Source: Chloroflexota bacterium (GTDB lineage: Bacteria > Chloroflexota > Limnocylindria > Limnocylindrales > CSP1-4). From it: 64,000 nucleotides of DNA. This document shows positions 43,965 to 52,567 of the stretch, piece after piece; positions within the stretch are counted from its first letter, which is position 1; each line of letters opens with the position of its first letter. The stretch is from contig JACPOR010000001.1 in the NCBI GenBank assembly GCA_016191425.1, forward strand, positions 22,442 to 86,441, written 5' to 3'. The position numbers and the translations under genes are program-made. The notes below the pieces were generated by a model. The model did no database searches. It was not told the origin of the DNA and saw only the letters and a program-made list of their open reading frames with translations.

Positions 43965-45986
43965 CTAGGGGCAGGTTGCCGGCTTGGTGTCCACTGCGGT
44001 GAAGCTGATCGCCGTTCCGGGCGGGTGCAGGGAGCCGGCCGCCGGGCTCTGGAGGGAAACGAACCAGGCGTTGTCGGCCGGATCCGGGAACGTCGCGCCG
44101 ACCACGAATCCGTCGGCGACGACCTGCGCCCCGGCCGAGCCGACCGTCAGGCAGATGTAGTCGCCGACCGGGATCGGAGCGGGCGTCGGCGTGGGTGATG
44201 CCTCGGGCGGCGCAGTGGGGGTGATCTCGGGAGTCGGTGACGGCGTCGGGCTCGGCTCGATCGTGGGCGACGGTGACGGCGTCGGCTCCGGGCCCTTGGA
44301 GACGACGTAGGTGACGGCGAGGCCCTGGGTAACGACCAGACCAGGGCCGGGATCCTGGCTGATGATCGCCCCGGCCGGGATGAAGGCGTCGTACGCTTCC
44401 GTGCGGGTGGCGATGGTGAGCTTGGCCGCCGCGATCAGGTTGAGTGCTTCGGACTCCGTCTTGCCTCGCAGGTCGGGCACGCCGACAGTCTGATCCCCGA
44501 GGGCGAGGGTCAGCTTGATCGTGGTCCCGGCGCCGACGGCAGTGCCGTCGACAGGATCCTGGACGAGGACCGTGTCGTCCGGTTGGTCGCTCGGCTCGAA
44601 GGCCGCCCGGGCAACCTTGAGCCCGACACGCTCCGCGGCCTTCTTGGCCTCGCCGTAGGTCATGCCGACGAGGTTGGGGACCGCCACCTCCGCCGGCCCG
44701 GGCGTCGGATTCGTGTTGATGAGCCGAAAGATGAGGAAGGCAGCAAGCCCGAGAATGACGATCGCGAGGAGTCCGGAGATCCAGAGCCACGGGCTCGTCC
44801 CGTCATCGCGATCTCCGTCGTCTGGGTCGACATCCGGTTGCCGCCGTCCGGCACCAACCGGGCGGGGCCGTGGGGGATCGTCGGCACGAGCGTACGCATC
44901 GGGCGCATAGGGAACGCGCGCGCCGGGGTTCGAGCGGGCGATCCCGGCAATGGTGGGCCCACTGACGGGGGCACCGGGACCCGGCGCAACGGCCGCCGCC
45001 GCCGCCGCTCCACCGAGCGCCGCGAGCCCGGCAGCATTGGCTTCCCCGGCGGCAGGGGCGACCGCCGCTGAGGTGCCGCCAGGTGCCGCCGCAGCTGACG
45101 TGCTGCGCCGTGCCGCGGCGGCTGAAGCGCCGCCAGGTGCCGCCGCGATGGCGCCGGCCGACTGTTCGGCGAGAAAGCGATCGAGTGCGTCGGCCATGGC
45201 ACCCGCCGTCTCGAACCGGTCGGCGGGGTCCGTTGCCATCGCCTTCCGGCTGATCGCCTCGAGCACCGGCGGAACACCGCTCCGGATCGCGCTCGGACTC
45301 GGCACGGGCCCAGTCAGGCGGGCGGTGGCGATGGCGGCCGCGGAGTCACCCTCCCACGGGCGCCGGCCGGTGAGCAGTTCGTACAGGACGATCCCGAGGC
45401 TGTAGATGTCCGACGCGGGCGAGGCCAGCTCTCCACGCGCCTGCTCGGGGCTGAAATAATGGACCGAACCGAGCGTGGTCCCGGGCAGCGTCAGGGCCGC
45501 TTCCGCGATCGCCCTGGCAATCCCGAAGTCGGTGACCTTGACCCGGCCCTCACGGGTGACGAGGACGTTGCTGGGCTTGATGTCGCGGTGGACGAACCCA
45601 CTGGTGTGCGCGGCGGCAATGGCACGGGCGATCTGGGATGTCAGTCGCGCGGCCTGCCGAGCCGGGAGCGCGCCGCTGCGCCGGACGATCGAGGCAAGGT
45701 CCTCGCCGTCCACCAGCTCCATGATGATGAACGGCCCGGCCGGATCCGTGCCGTAGTCGTAGACCGCCACGACGCCCGGGTGGTTCAGGGACGCCGCGGA
45801 TTGCGCTTCCTGGCGAAATCGGGCGAAGAAGTCGGGGTCGCGCCCGTATTCGGGACGAAGCACCTTGACGGCGACGTCGCGCTCCAGCTGGGCGTCCCGG
45901 GCGCGGTAGATCGTGGCCATCCCGCCCTGTCCGAGCAGTTCGATCAGTCGGTATCGACCGCCGAGGATGGTGCCGATCTCTGCCAA
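43965..45986 (-). CDS. PknB-type Ser/Thr protein kinase with PASTA domains
   Basis: A 673-residue transmembrane kinase. Kinase domain 10-275: Gly loop GQGGMATIY, Lys41 in VAVKVL, HRDIKPSN (Asp135), DFGIA (153-157), GSVHYFSPEQ. A 120-residue Ala/Pro linker (277-398) follows, membrane helix 399-421, PASTA 1 (433-497), PASTA 2 (500-565), a Pro/Ser/Thr segment (566-605) and a degenerate third module with two Cys. It likely senses peptidoglycan fragments and phosphorylates growth or division proteins. The linker is encoded by repetitive GC DNA. Confidence 0.94.
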   Translation of the reverse strand: MAEIGTILGGRYRLIELLGQGGMATIYRARDAQLERDVAVKVLRPEYGRDPDFFARFRQEAQSAASLNHPGVVAVYDYGTDPAGPFIIMELVDGEDLASIVRRSGALPARQAARLTSQIARAIAAAHTSGFVHRDIKPSNVLVTREGRVKVTDFGIARAIAEAALTLPGTTLGSVHYFSPEQARGELASPASDIYSLGIVLYELLTGRRPWEGDSAAAIATARLTGPVPSPSAIRSGVPPVLEAISRKAMATDPADRFETAGAMADALDRFLAEQSAGAIAAAPGGASAAAARRSTSAAAAPGGTSAAVAPAAGEANAAGLAALGGAAAAAAVAPGPGAPVSGPTIAGIARSNPGARVPYAPDAYARADDPPRPRPVGAGRRQPDVDPDDGDRDDGTSPWLWISGLLAIVILGLAAFLIFRLINTNPTPGPAEVAVPNLVGMTYGEAKKAAERVGLKVARAAFEPSDQPDDTVLVQDPVDGTAVGAGTTIKLTLALGDQTVGVPDLRGKTESEALNLIAAAKLTIATRTEAYDAFIPAGAIISQDPGPGLVVTQGLAVTYVVSKGPEPTPSPSPTIEPSPTPSPTPEITPTAPPEASPTPTPAPIPVGDYICLTVGSAGAQVVADGFVVGATFPDPADNAWFVSLQSPAAGSLHPPGTAISFTAVDTKPATCP

Positions 45987-46069
45987 GGAATCCTCCGAGT
46001 GACGGAACCGGGCGCGCTGCCCGTCCGGATCGTAGCGTACGACGGTGCGTGGTTCGCCACGGTGACGGA

Positions 46070-46951
46070 CTACCCCTGCAGCTCGAGGCCCCGAAGATGG
46101 GCGCGGAGCTCCGCGGCGAGTTCCGGGCGCTCGAGCGCCAGCTCGATCGTTGCCTTCAGCCAGCCCATGGTGGTCCCGGCGTCGAAGCGGCGCCCTTCGA
46201 ACTCGTAGGCGAAGACGGATTGCTCCGCCATGAGTGCCTCGATGGCGTCCGTAAGCTGGATCTCGCCACCCGATCCGCGCTGCGTCTGCTCGAGCTTGTC
46301 GAAGATCTTCGGCGTCAGGACGTAGCGGCCGATGATGGCCAGGTTCGAAGGTGCCGTCCCGGGTTCCGGCTTCTCAACCACCTGGGTGATCTGGCGAAGG
46401 CGCGGGTCCTGCTCATCGGGCCCGGCACTCGTGCCCACGATGCCGTAGCGCGAGGTGTCTTCGGAGGGTACCTCGCTGACCGCCAGGATCGAACTGTGGG
46501 TCTGCTGATAAGCGTGGATCAGCTGCCCGATCGCGGGGCGCTCCGAGATCACCACATCGTCGGGGAGGAGGACCGCGAACGGCTCGTGGCCGATCAGGTC
46601 CTTGGCCATGAGGACGGCATGACCGAGACCCAGCTGCTCCTTCTGGCGAACGTAGGCGATCTGCGCGAGGTCGCTGATATGGCGGACCTGGCGGAGCTTT
46701 TCGATCTCGCCCTTTTCCTCGAGCAGGTGCTCCAGCTCGTAGGACAGGTCGAAGTGATCCTCGATCGCCCGCTTCTGGCTGGAGGTGACGATGATCACCT
46801 GCTCGATGCCGGCGGCGACTGCTTCCTCGACGGCGTACTGGATGATGGGCTTGTCGACGAGGGGCAGCATTTCCTTCGGCTGCGCCTTGGTCGCCGGGAG
46901 AAATCGGGTACCCCAGCCGGCTGCCGGGAAGACGGCTTTTCGGACGCGCAT
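46070..46951 (-). CDS. galU: UTP-glucose-1-phosphate uridylyltransferase
   Basis: A 293-residue nucleotidyltransferase making UDP-glucose for glycans. N-terminal motif FPAAGWGTRFLPATKAQPKE, then DKPIIQYAVEEAVAAGIEQV, GLGHAVLMAKDLIG, PFAVLLPDDV, and VEKPEPGTAPSNLAIIGRYVL, all typical of GalU. ATG 46951 begins the conserved strand; ATG 46993 would add 14 non-family residues. Transcribed alone between the kinase and hydrolase genes. Confidence 0.93.
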   Translation of the reverse strand: MRVRKAVFPAAGWGTRFLPATKAQPKEMLPLVDKPIIQYAVEEAVAAGIEQVIIVTSSQKRAIEDHFDLSYELEHLLEEKGEIEKLRQVRHISDLAQIAYVRQKEQLGLGHAVLMAKDLIGHEPFAVLLPDDVVISERPAIGQLIHAYQQTHSSILAVSEVPSEDTSRYGIVGTSAGPDEQDPRLRQITQVVEKPEPGTAPSNLAIIGRYVLTPKIFDKLEQTQRGSGGEIQLTDAIEALMAEQSVFAYEFEGRRFDAGTTMGWLKATIELALERPELAAELRAHLRGLELQG

Positions 46952-47020
46952 GACACCCCTTGGGCGAATGGTGGGCAGTCCCGAGGATACCACCCGGGGG
47001 CGTTCGAACCCCTCGGAGCC

Positions 47021-47770
47021 TCAGTTCTCGAGTCGCTCCATGAAGGCGCGGACGGCGCTCGCGAAGGCATCCGGAAGGTCGAGCGGGGTCAGGTGGCCCG
47101 AGAGCGGGAGCACCCGTCGCGACACGTTCGGAATGTCGCGCAGAAACGATCGCTCGCCGAGCCGGAAGATGAGGTCGAGGCCGCCATTGATCACGAGCGT
47201 CGGCCCTCCATAGGCTCGAAGACGGTCGCGGAAACGGGTCTTCGTGAGCGATCGCACGGCGACGGCGCCACCTCGCGGCCAGTATCCCGCCGCCACGATC
47301 GGCTCGGCGATCTCCGCCGGATAGCGGCGCCGGAAGGCCCACGTGTTGAGCGCGTCGAGCTGGCGCTCGGGCGCCGCGACCAGGGCCCAGGCAAAGAGGC
47401 GAAACGCCAGGGCCGTGATCCCGGACGGCTCGGCCGTCGAGCCGGTCAGGACGAGGCCCCGAACCCGCCCCGGCGAGCGCGCGGCGGCAGTCATGGCGAC
47501 ATATCCGCCCAGAGACAGGCCGACGAGCACGGCCGGCCCGCCGTGCGCATCGTCGATCGCGGCATCGATGCAGTCGGCCGCCGCGTCGAGGGAGAACGGC
47601 TCGTCCGCCAGTGCACCGTGACCGGGCAGATCGACGCAAAGGCAACGATAGGTATCGGACAGGCGCAGGACGACGGCCCGCCAGGATGTCCGGGTGAGCC
47701 GTGTCCCGTGAATGAAGACGATCAGGGGGCCATCGTCGGGACCCGCGACCTCCCAGGCGCCGTTGGTCAT
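47021..47770 (-). CDS. Alpha/beta-fold hydrolase
   Basis: A 249-residue hydrolase: oxyanion-hole box VFIHGTRLTRTSWR, nucleophile elbow GLSLGG with Ser, acid GGLDLIF and catalytic His in SGHLTPLD. Trp/Phe/Arg-rich lid region (LNTWAFRRRYPAEIAEP). Substrate unknown. Its start overlaps the EamA carrier stop by 4 bases, so the two form an operon. Confidence 0.88.
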   Translation of the reverse strand: MTNGAWEVAGPDDGPLIVFIHGTRLTRTSWRAVVLRLSDTYRCLCVDLPGHGALADEPFSLDAAADCIDAAIDDAHGGPAVLVGLSLGGYVAMTAAARSPGRVRGLVLTGSTAEPSGITALAFRLFAWALVAAPERQLDALNTWAFRRRYPAEIAEPIVAAGYWPRGGAVAVRSLTKTRFRDRLRAYGGPTLVINGGLDLIFRLGERSFLRDIPNVSRRVLPLSGHLTPLDLPDAFASAVRAFMERLEN

Positions 47771-48825
47771 GATCCGGCGTCGCCGAGGCCGCCCGGCGCG
47801 ACGTCGCCGAGCGGCGTATCACTCGATGACATCGTTGCGGGCACCGGCCCGTCTGACCCCTCGAGGCTCGGCTCCGGCTCACCCGCCGGCAGCATGGCCG
47901 GCTCCGCGGGACGCGCCCGCTGGATCAGGACGGCCGCACTCAGGATCGCCACGCCGCCCGCCGCCTGGATCGGACCGATCGCCTCACCGAGGAACAGCGC
48001 CGCCAGCAGGACACCGACGAGGGGCTCGATGAGCATGAGGATCCCCGCCCGCACCGGGCCGATCCAGCGGATGCCGGCCAGGAACAAGGTGCTGGGAACG
48101 GCCGCGGCGAAGATGCCCCCGAACAGGAGCAGGCTGAGCAGGGCCGGCGTGCCGAACGGCAGCTCGAGGGACGAAGCTCCGTCACCCAGCACCGCGAGGA
48201 TGCCGGCGATCAGCGCCGACGCCGCGAGGATGAAGCCCATGGCCTGGTCGGTCGGCACGTGGCGGTACCCGCGACGGCTGACGAGGACGAACACGGCCTG
48301 GCTCGCCGCGGCCGAGAGGGCGAGCAAGACGCCGATCGGATCGATTCCCTCGGTCGTGCCCGCGGTGGGCCCACCCACGACGACAGCCACCATGCCACCC
48401 AGCGCAACCATGAGGGCAATGGCGCGTCGCCAATCCATCGGCTCCCAGCCGAGGAGGCTGGACACGCCGGTCACGATCGCCGGGTAGAGATAGAAGCCGA
48501 GCAGGACGATGGCCACCGGGACACGGGCGAACGCCAGGAACATTGCCATGTTCAGGGTGGCACCCATGAGCGCGGCGACGCCGAGCGAGGCTCGAGCCCG
48601 CACATCGAGCGAGCGCCAGCCCACCAGGCGAGCTCCGCGCCGGACGGTCATGACGACGACCAGGGCCATGGCGACGGCTCCGATCCCCGCTCGCCAGGTG
48701 ACGAAGGCGAACGGCGTCAGCCCGAAGCCGTAGGCCGTTCGCGAGAGAACCCCCAGCATCGCGAACAGGCTGGCGGCGACCGCGACGGTCAGGCTGCCGA
48801 AGAGCGGGCTCCGTCCTTGATCCAC
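47767..48825 (-). CDS. EamA/DMT-family transporter
   Basis: A 352-residue carrier with ten predicted helices in two EamA repeats; the second repeat holds the family-like GPVRAGILMLIEPLVGVLLA and LFLGEAIGPIQAAGG. DMT carriers export or import metabolites such as amino acids. The final 50 residues are a soluble Pro/Ser-rich tail. Coupled to the hydrolase gene downstream. Confidence 0.88.
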   Translation of the reverse strand: MDQGRSPLFGSLTVAVAASLFAMLGVLSRTAYGFGLTPFAFVTWRAGIGAVAMALVVVMTVRRGARLVGWRSLDVRARASLGVAALMGATLNMAMFLAFARVPVAIVLLGFYLYPAIVTGVSSLLGWEPMDWRRAIALMVALGGMVAVVVGGPTAGTTEGIDPIGVLLALSAAASQAVFVLVSRRGYRHVPTDQAMGFILAASALIAGILAVLGDGASSLELPFGTPALLSLLLFGGIFAAAVPSTLFLAGIRWIGPVRAGILMLIEPLVGVLLAALFLGEAIGPIQAAGGVAILSAAVLIQRARPAEPAMLPAGEPEPSLEGSDGPVPATMSSSDTPLGDVAPGGLGDAGS

Positions 48826-48841
48826 GGGTCCATGGTACGAG

Positions 48842-48984
48842 TCCGATCAGGCCGAGTCGGATCAGGCCGAGTCGGTTTCCCCGCTCGGGGCGTGTCTCAC
48901 CGAGCCGGATCGGATCGCGCAGGATCAGGCCGCGTCGGATCAGGCCGCGTCGGGTCAGGCCGCGTCGGGTCAGGCCGCGTCGGG
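48842..48984. repeat. 15-bp repeats plus a duplicated gene end
   Basis: TCGGATCAGGCCGAG/TCGGGTCAGGCCGCG-type units recur about seven times. Between them, 48871-48910 is an imperfect copy of 48979-49020, which encodes the last residues (GVTRRERGPDAA) of the membrane protein gene on the minus strand. So the 3' end of that gene has been duplicated about 108 bp downstream. Confidence 0.8.
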
Positions 48985-50019
48985 TCCCCGCTCGCGGCGT
49001 GTCACACCGAGCCGGATCTGGGTGAACGGCACGCGGAACTGACGGAACACCTCGATGGACACGAGGAACCCGGCCAGGAGGAAGATGACGGCCACGAGCT
49101 TTGCCACGGCGAACGGCGCCGTGATCCCGAACCGGTTCAGCGTGTCCCCCGCAGAGGCCACGAAGGCCCCGACCGCGATGAGCAGGGTCGCCGGAACGCG
49201 ACTGTGGAGCCGGCCGGCCATCAGGGCCGTGACCGCGCCGGGCAGCGACGCGACGAAGTTCACCGTCAGCGCGACCGGCGCGATGAACAGGTTGAACAGG
49301 AACGCATCACCTGTCTGGTCGGCGTCGAGCGAATACGCGAGTACGCGCTTCTTGGGCATGAACACGTAGGCGGAGAAGAGCGCGCCGAACAGGAGCGCGA
49401 GGCCGCCCGTGACGTTCAGGAACGGCGTCAGGAGGCGGAGCGAACCCGGGAACAGGGCAGCGGTCGGCTGACCCGTCGACGGATCGAGGACGTAGCCCGG
49501 CGCCGGCAACGTCACCCCGACGCTCAGGACGACCGATGCGATCGTGGCACCGACAACCCCGATCGCCGCGATCCGGGGCCATCGCTCGTTCTGGAAGTAC
49601 GTCTCAACGGCGACGGCCAGCCCCAGGATCGTGGCGCTGATGAAGTAGACGATCGGCGTGGCGCCCGCCCCGGCATAGTCGAACTTCCGCTGGGTCAGGA
49701 ACGCGAAGAGTCCGCCGAGGAACAGGGTGAACGCGAACGCGTACCCGAAGCGCGTCCGATTGAGCAGGAACGCCGTCCCGAGACCGAGCCAGCCGGCCGT
49801 CCAGACCGCGCCGGTCAGGTACCAGGTGCGATACAGGGCCTCGTTCCAGCCGACTGCCGCCGCGATCGCCTCGGACCCGGACGCGATCCCGAAGAAGGCC
49901 ATGCCGACTGCCCAGACAAGCTGGAACGTCTGGCGCCGTTCCCGCCATTGATCGAGCAGGGCGAGCGCGAACCCGACAGCGAGGATGGCCGTGAGGCCGG
50001 GAATGAGCCAGTCGGTCAC
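48970..50019 (-). CDS. Polytopic membrane protein B (paralogue of neighbour)
   Basis: A 349-residue protein with about eight to ten helices. GTG 50019 overlaps the stop of the paralogous gene upstream. Shared signatures with that paralogue: LYRTWYLTGAVWTAGWLGLG, NRTRFGYAFA, LFPGSLRLLTPFLNVTGG, YVFMPKKRV, VNFVASLPGA, SRVPATLLIAVG, and FLVSIEVFRQFRVPFT. I do not recognise a named family. The Trp/Tyr-rich helix 3 and a conserved outer loop (LPAPGYVLDPSTGQP) suggest a ligand or partner site. The C-terminus overlaps repeat DNA. Confidence 0.82.
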   Translation of the reverse strand: MTDWLIPGLTAILAVGFALALLDQWRERRQTFQLVWAVGMAFFGIASGSEAIAAAVGWNEALYRTWYLTGAVWTAGWLGLGTAFLLNRTRFGYAFAFTLFLGGLFAFLTQRKFDYAGAGATPIVYFISATILGLAVAVETYFQNERWPRIAAIGVVGATIASVVLSVGVTLPAPGYVLDPSTGQPTAALFPGSLRLLTPFLNVTGGLALLFGALFSAYVFMPKKRVLAYSLDADQTGDAFLFNLFIAPVALTVNFVASLPGAVTALMAGRLHSRVPATLLIAVGAFVASAGDTLNRFGITAPFAVAKLVAVIFLLAGFLVSIEVFRQFRVPFTQIRLGVTRRERGPDAA

Positions 50020-51041
50020 GCCTCGACGCCCCGGGAGCGGAGCACCCGCCCGGTGAACGGAATGCGGAACTCCCGGAAGACCTCGACCGAGACGAGGAAG
50101 CCAACGAACAGGAACAGGACGCCCAGGAATTCGCCGACGAAGAAGCCGCTGGTGGACCCGAAGCGGTTGGCGCCGCTGGTGATGGCCGGAATGAAGCCGC
50201 CGATCGCGATGAGGATGGTGGCTGGAACCCGGCTGTTGAGGCGGCCCGAGAGCAGGGCGACGATGGCGCCCGGGATCGAGGCCACGAAGTTGACGACGAT
50301 CGCGACCAGGGCCACGACGAGCCTCACCGGCGATCGGCTGCCGTTGCGCTCGTAGCGGATGACGCGCCGCTTCGGCATGAAGACGTAGGTCGAGTAGAGC
50401 GCCCCGAAGGTCAGGGCGAAGGCTCCGGTCACGTTGAAGAACGGGGTGAGCAGCCGGATCGATCCCGGGAAGAGGGTCCCGACGGGGATGTGGGTCGCCG
50501 GATCCACCGCGTAACCGGGCGCCGCCAGCGGGGTTGCCAGCACGAGGCCGAGCGACAGGACCGATCCACCGACGATGGCTCCGAACGCGAGCCAAACCCA
50601 GCGGTCGTCGCGTCGGGCGGTCATGACCACCACCCCGATCGCCAGGACCAGGGCTACGAGGCCGTAGACGTATGGCGCCCCACCTGATCCCGGATAGTCG
50701 TACCTGGCCCACGAGAGCACGGTGAACAACCCGGCCAGGGCCAGCGAAACGGCGAATGCATACCCGAAGCGCGTCTTCGCCAACAGGAAGACGGTGCCGA
50801 GTCCAAGCCATCCGGCCACCCAGATTGCCCCGATCAGATACCACGCCCGATAGAGGGGCTCGCTCCAACCCAGTGCGCCGCCCAGGAATTCCGTTCCCGC
50901 CGACAGGGCATACCAGAGCATCCCGATCGCCCAGATCAGCTGGTAGGGCCGACGGCGATCCCGCCACTGGTCGATGAGGAAGACGAAGAACACGAAGGAC
51001 AGGACGGACGAGCCAAGCGGCAGCACGACGTTGAAGTTCAT
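50016..51041 (-). CDS. Polytopic membrane protein A (paralogue of neighbour)
   Basis: A 341-residue multi-span membrane protein homologous along its whole length to the protein encoded at 48970-50019. Matching segments: LYRAWYLIGAIWVAGWLGLG, KTRFGYAFAVSLALAGLF, LFPGSIRLLTPFFNVTG, YVFMPKRRV, SRVPATILIAIGG, FLVSVEVFREFRIPFTG. ATG 51041 overlaps the stop of the HTH regulator gene (ATGA). Unknown family; the pair could form a heteromeric channel, sensor or transporter. Confidence 0.83.
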   Translation of the reverse strand: MNFNVVLPLGSSVLSFVFFVFLIDQWRDRRRPYQLIWAIGMLWYALSAGTEFLGGALGWSEPLYRAWYLIGAIWVAGWLGLGTVFLLAKTRFGYAFAVSLALAGLFTVLSWARYDYPGSGGAPYVYGLVALVLAIGVVVMTARRDDRWVWLAFGAIVGGSVLSLGLVLATPLAAPGYAVDPATHIPVGTLFPGSIRLLTPFFNVTGAFALTFGALYSTYVFMPKRRVIRYERNGSRSPVRLVVALVAIVVNFVASIPGAIVALLSGRLNSRVPATILIAIGGFIPAITSGANRFGSTSGFFVGEFLGVLFLFVGFLVSVEVFREFRIPFTGRVLRSRGVEA

Positions 51042-51718
51042 CCGGGGACCTCCCGAGGAGCGCGACGGGCGCTCATGTCTGCATGGACGGCGACGAGATG
51101 GAGCAGGAGCCGATCGAGGAGTGCGACGGCCTGCTCGAAGAGCGAGGCCAGCTGGGTCGCGTCGAGGGCACGTCGCCGGCCGAGCGAGCCGATTTCCGTC
51201 AGGAACGGATGGCGGGCCCGAACATAGACCGCCACGACGTCGGAACCGCTTGCGCCGGCAGCCGCGAGCCGGCGGGCGGTGATCTCGATGAGGCCGAGAG
51301 CCTCGGTCTCCCATCGCGCCCGGTCAACCGGACGCGAAGCGTCGAGATAGGCAAGGAGCACCGCCACGAGGCGGCGGCCGTCCGTCCGGAACTCGGCCCG
51401 CGTCTCCGCCTCGAGGCGGTCGATGGCCGGTGGGCCGCTGTCCGTTCGATAGGAACGGACGTAGGCCCGGTTCACCCGGTCGGAGGTGGCCCCAAGCGTC
51501 GAGAGCGGGCGCCGAACCGCGCGTCGGCTGACGGCGAGACGGTCGAGGTCGGCCCGGCTGAAGCGGCGATGACCTCCGGGCGTCGCGTAGGCGCGAACTC
51601 GACCATCGTCCGCCCACCGTCGCAGGGTGTCCGGATCCACGCCGAGCAGACGGCTCGCAGGACCCAGAGAGAGCCAGTCGCTGGGGGCTCCCGCCGGGAG
51701 GGACGCGGAACGAGGCAT
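51038..51718 (-). CDS. MerR/BldC-like HTH regulator with helical C-terminal domain
   Basis: A 226-residue protein. Residues 15-66 are a MerR-type winged HTH: LGPASRLLGVDPDTLRRWAD, then the diagnostic TPGGHRRFSRADLDRL. The C-terminal 150 residues are all-helical (AEFRTDGRRLVAVLLAYLD, LIEITARRLAAAGASGSDVV, SLFEQAVALLDRLLLHLVAV) without Cys or obvious ligand motif. It is the first gene of a three-gene overlapping operon with the paired membrane proteins and presumably controls it. ATG 51718 or the upstream ATG 51754. Confidence 0.85.
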   Translation of the reverse strand: MPRSASLPAGAPSDWLSLGPASRLLGVDPDTLRRWADDGRVRAYATPGGHRRFSRADLDRLAVSRRAVRRPLSTLGATSDRVNRAYVRSYRTDSGPPAIDRLEAETRAEFRTDGRRLVAVLLAYLDASRPVDRARWETEALGLIEITARRLAAAGASGSDVVAVYVRARHPFLTEIGSLGRRRALDATQLASLFEQAVALLDRLLLHLVAVHADMSARRAPREVPG

Positions 51719-51894
51719 TCGGCTTCGACCTCCACACCAACTCCCGACCGGCACCCGGGGACGCGGGCGCGGTTCGGAATCCCGGTAAATCTCGGCATCG
51801 ATCCCGGTCCGGGAACCGGCGGAGAATACGAAGGCCGACGGGCCATGTCAACCACCAATGCTGGTGATCAGGCGGGCGTCCGCCGGAGGGCGTG

Positions 51895-52248
51895 TCAGGC
51901 CTGGACGAACTCGTGATCGTCGCGATGCAGGCCGTCGCAAAGGCCCCAGCGGAACTCGTCCCCCGGGATCGGGATCGGGCGCATGATCTCCCGCACCTCG
52001 CCGCGGCGGCAGAAGAGCCAGCCACGCCGGCGCATCCAGCTGCGGACGTGCGCCGGGTCCCCGTGGAACTGGAACGGCCCCGGGTTGAGGACCGGGCGTC
52101 CTGCCCAGGACACGGGCGTCTCGGCCGCCACGGTGTCCAGAATGTTCACCCGCCACGGCGTGCCGTAAATGATCTCCAGGCAGTCGTCGCAACGTAGAGC
52201 GACGTTGTCGGTGACGACCGTCGAGATCCGAATGCCCATGATCTCCAT
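51895..52248 (-). CDS. Small hypothetical protein with CxxC motif
   Basis: About 117 residues (ATG 52248, or 52239, which has GGAG close by). It contains CDDCLEIIYGTPWRVNIL and, later, WMRRRGWLFCRRGEVREIM and FRWGLCDGLHRDDHEF: four Cys and two His that could bind zinc. No family is named. Its composition and CxxC support a real gene. It lies divergent from nothing and 177 bases downstream of the HTH gene start on the same strand. Confidence 0.55.
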   Translation of the reverse strand: MEIMGIRISTVVTDNVALRCDDCLEIIYGTPWRVNILDTVAAETPVSWAGRPVLNPGPFQFHGDPAHVRSWMRRRGWLFCRRGEVREIMRPIPIPGDEFRWGLCDGLHRDDHEFVQA

Positions 52249-52443
52249 CGGGCCGATCCTACCATGCGATCGAGGCTTGGCTGAACTCGGCCGAGCACGG
52301 TTGATCGCCTGCTCGGCGTGGTGCCCCAAAGGGCCACGCGCTTCGGCATCGAAACGAAGGGGACGACCGTGATGACCAGCGCGAAGGGGCGAGGATGCCG
52401 GACTACAAGGCGCTGGAGGCAAGTCGCGTGATCTGGGCGCCGG

Positions 52444-52484
52444 CCCCGTCGTTGATACGGGCTGGCCCGCCACCAACGACGGGG
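52444..52484. other. Structured hairpin next to a terminator, possible small RNA
   Basis: CCCCGTCGTT (52444-52453) pairs perfectly with AACGACGGGG (52475-52484); the 21-base loop holds an inner GGGC/GCCC pairing. Seventeen bases later a strong terminator follows. In the 319-base gap 52249-52567 this is the only structure apart from the terminator. Could be the end of a non-coding RNA or a second terminator stem. Confidence 0.35.
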
Positions 52485-52500
52485 ATCCCCTGAGCAGCAG

Positions 52501-52528
52501 AGGGCCCCGAGCGGTCGCTCGGGGCCCT
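52501..52528. terminator. Strong intrinsic terminator
   Basis: AGGGCCCCGAGC (52501-52512) pairs with GCTCGGGGCCCT (52517-52528) around a 4-base loop, followed by TTTGGGG. It lies 40 bases beyond the stop of the minus-strand secreted protein gene and could also stop a plus-strand transcript. Confidence 0.85.
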
Positions 52529-52567
52529 TTGGGGTTGGCGACTACGGCGGCTGCTTGACTACGGCGG

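Noticed and set aside
46049-48487. Very long plus-strand open frame opposite galU, hydrolase and EamA genes
   Set aside because: It mirrors three well-supported minus-strand genes; the translation is Arg/Gly/Asp-rich without any family. Long antisense frames are expected at this GC.
48259-50355. Long plus-strand open frame with GSGRVGSGRVG repeats
   Set aside because: It lies opposite the EamA and membrane B genes, and its repeats are the reading of the 15-bp array; no start site or family.
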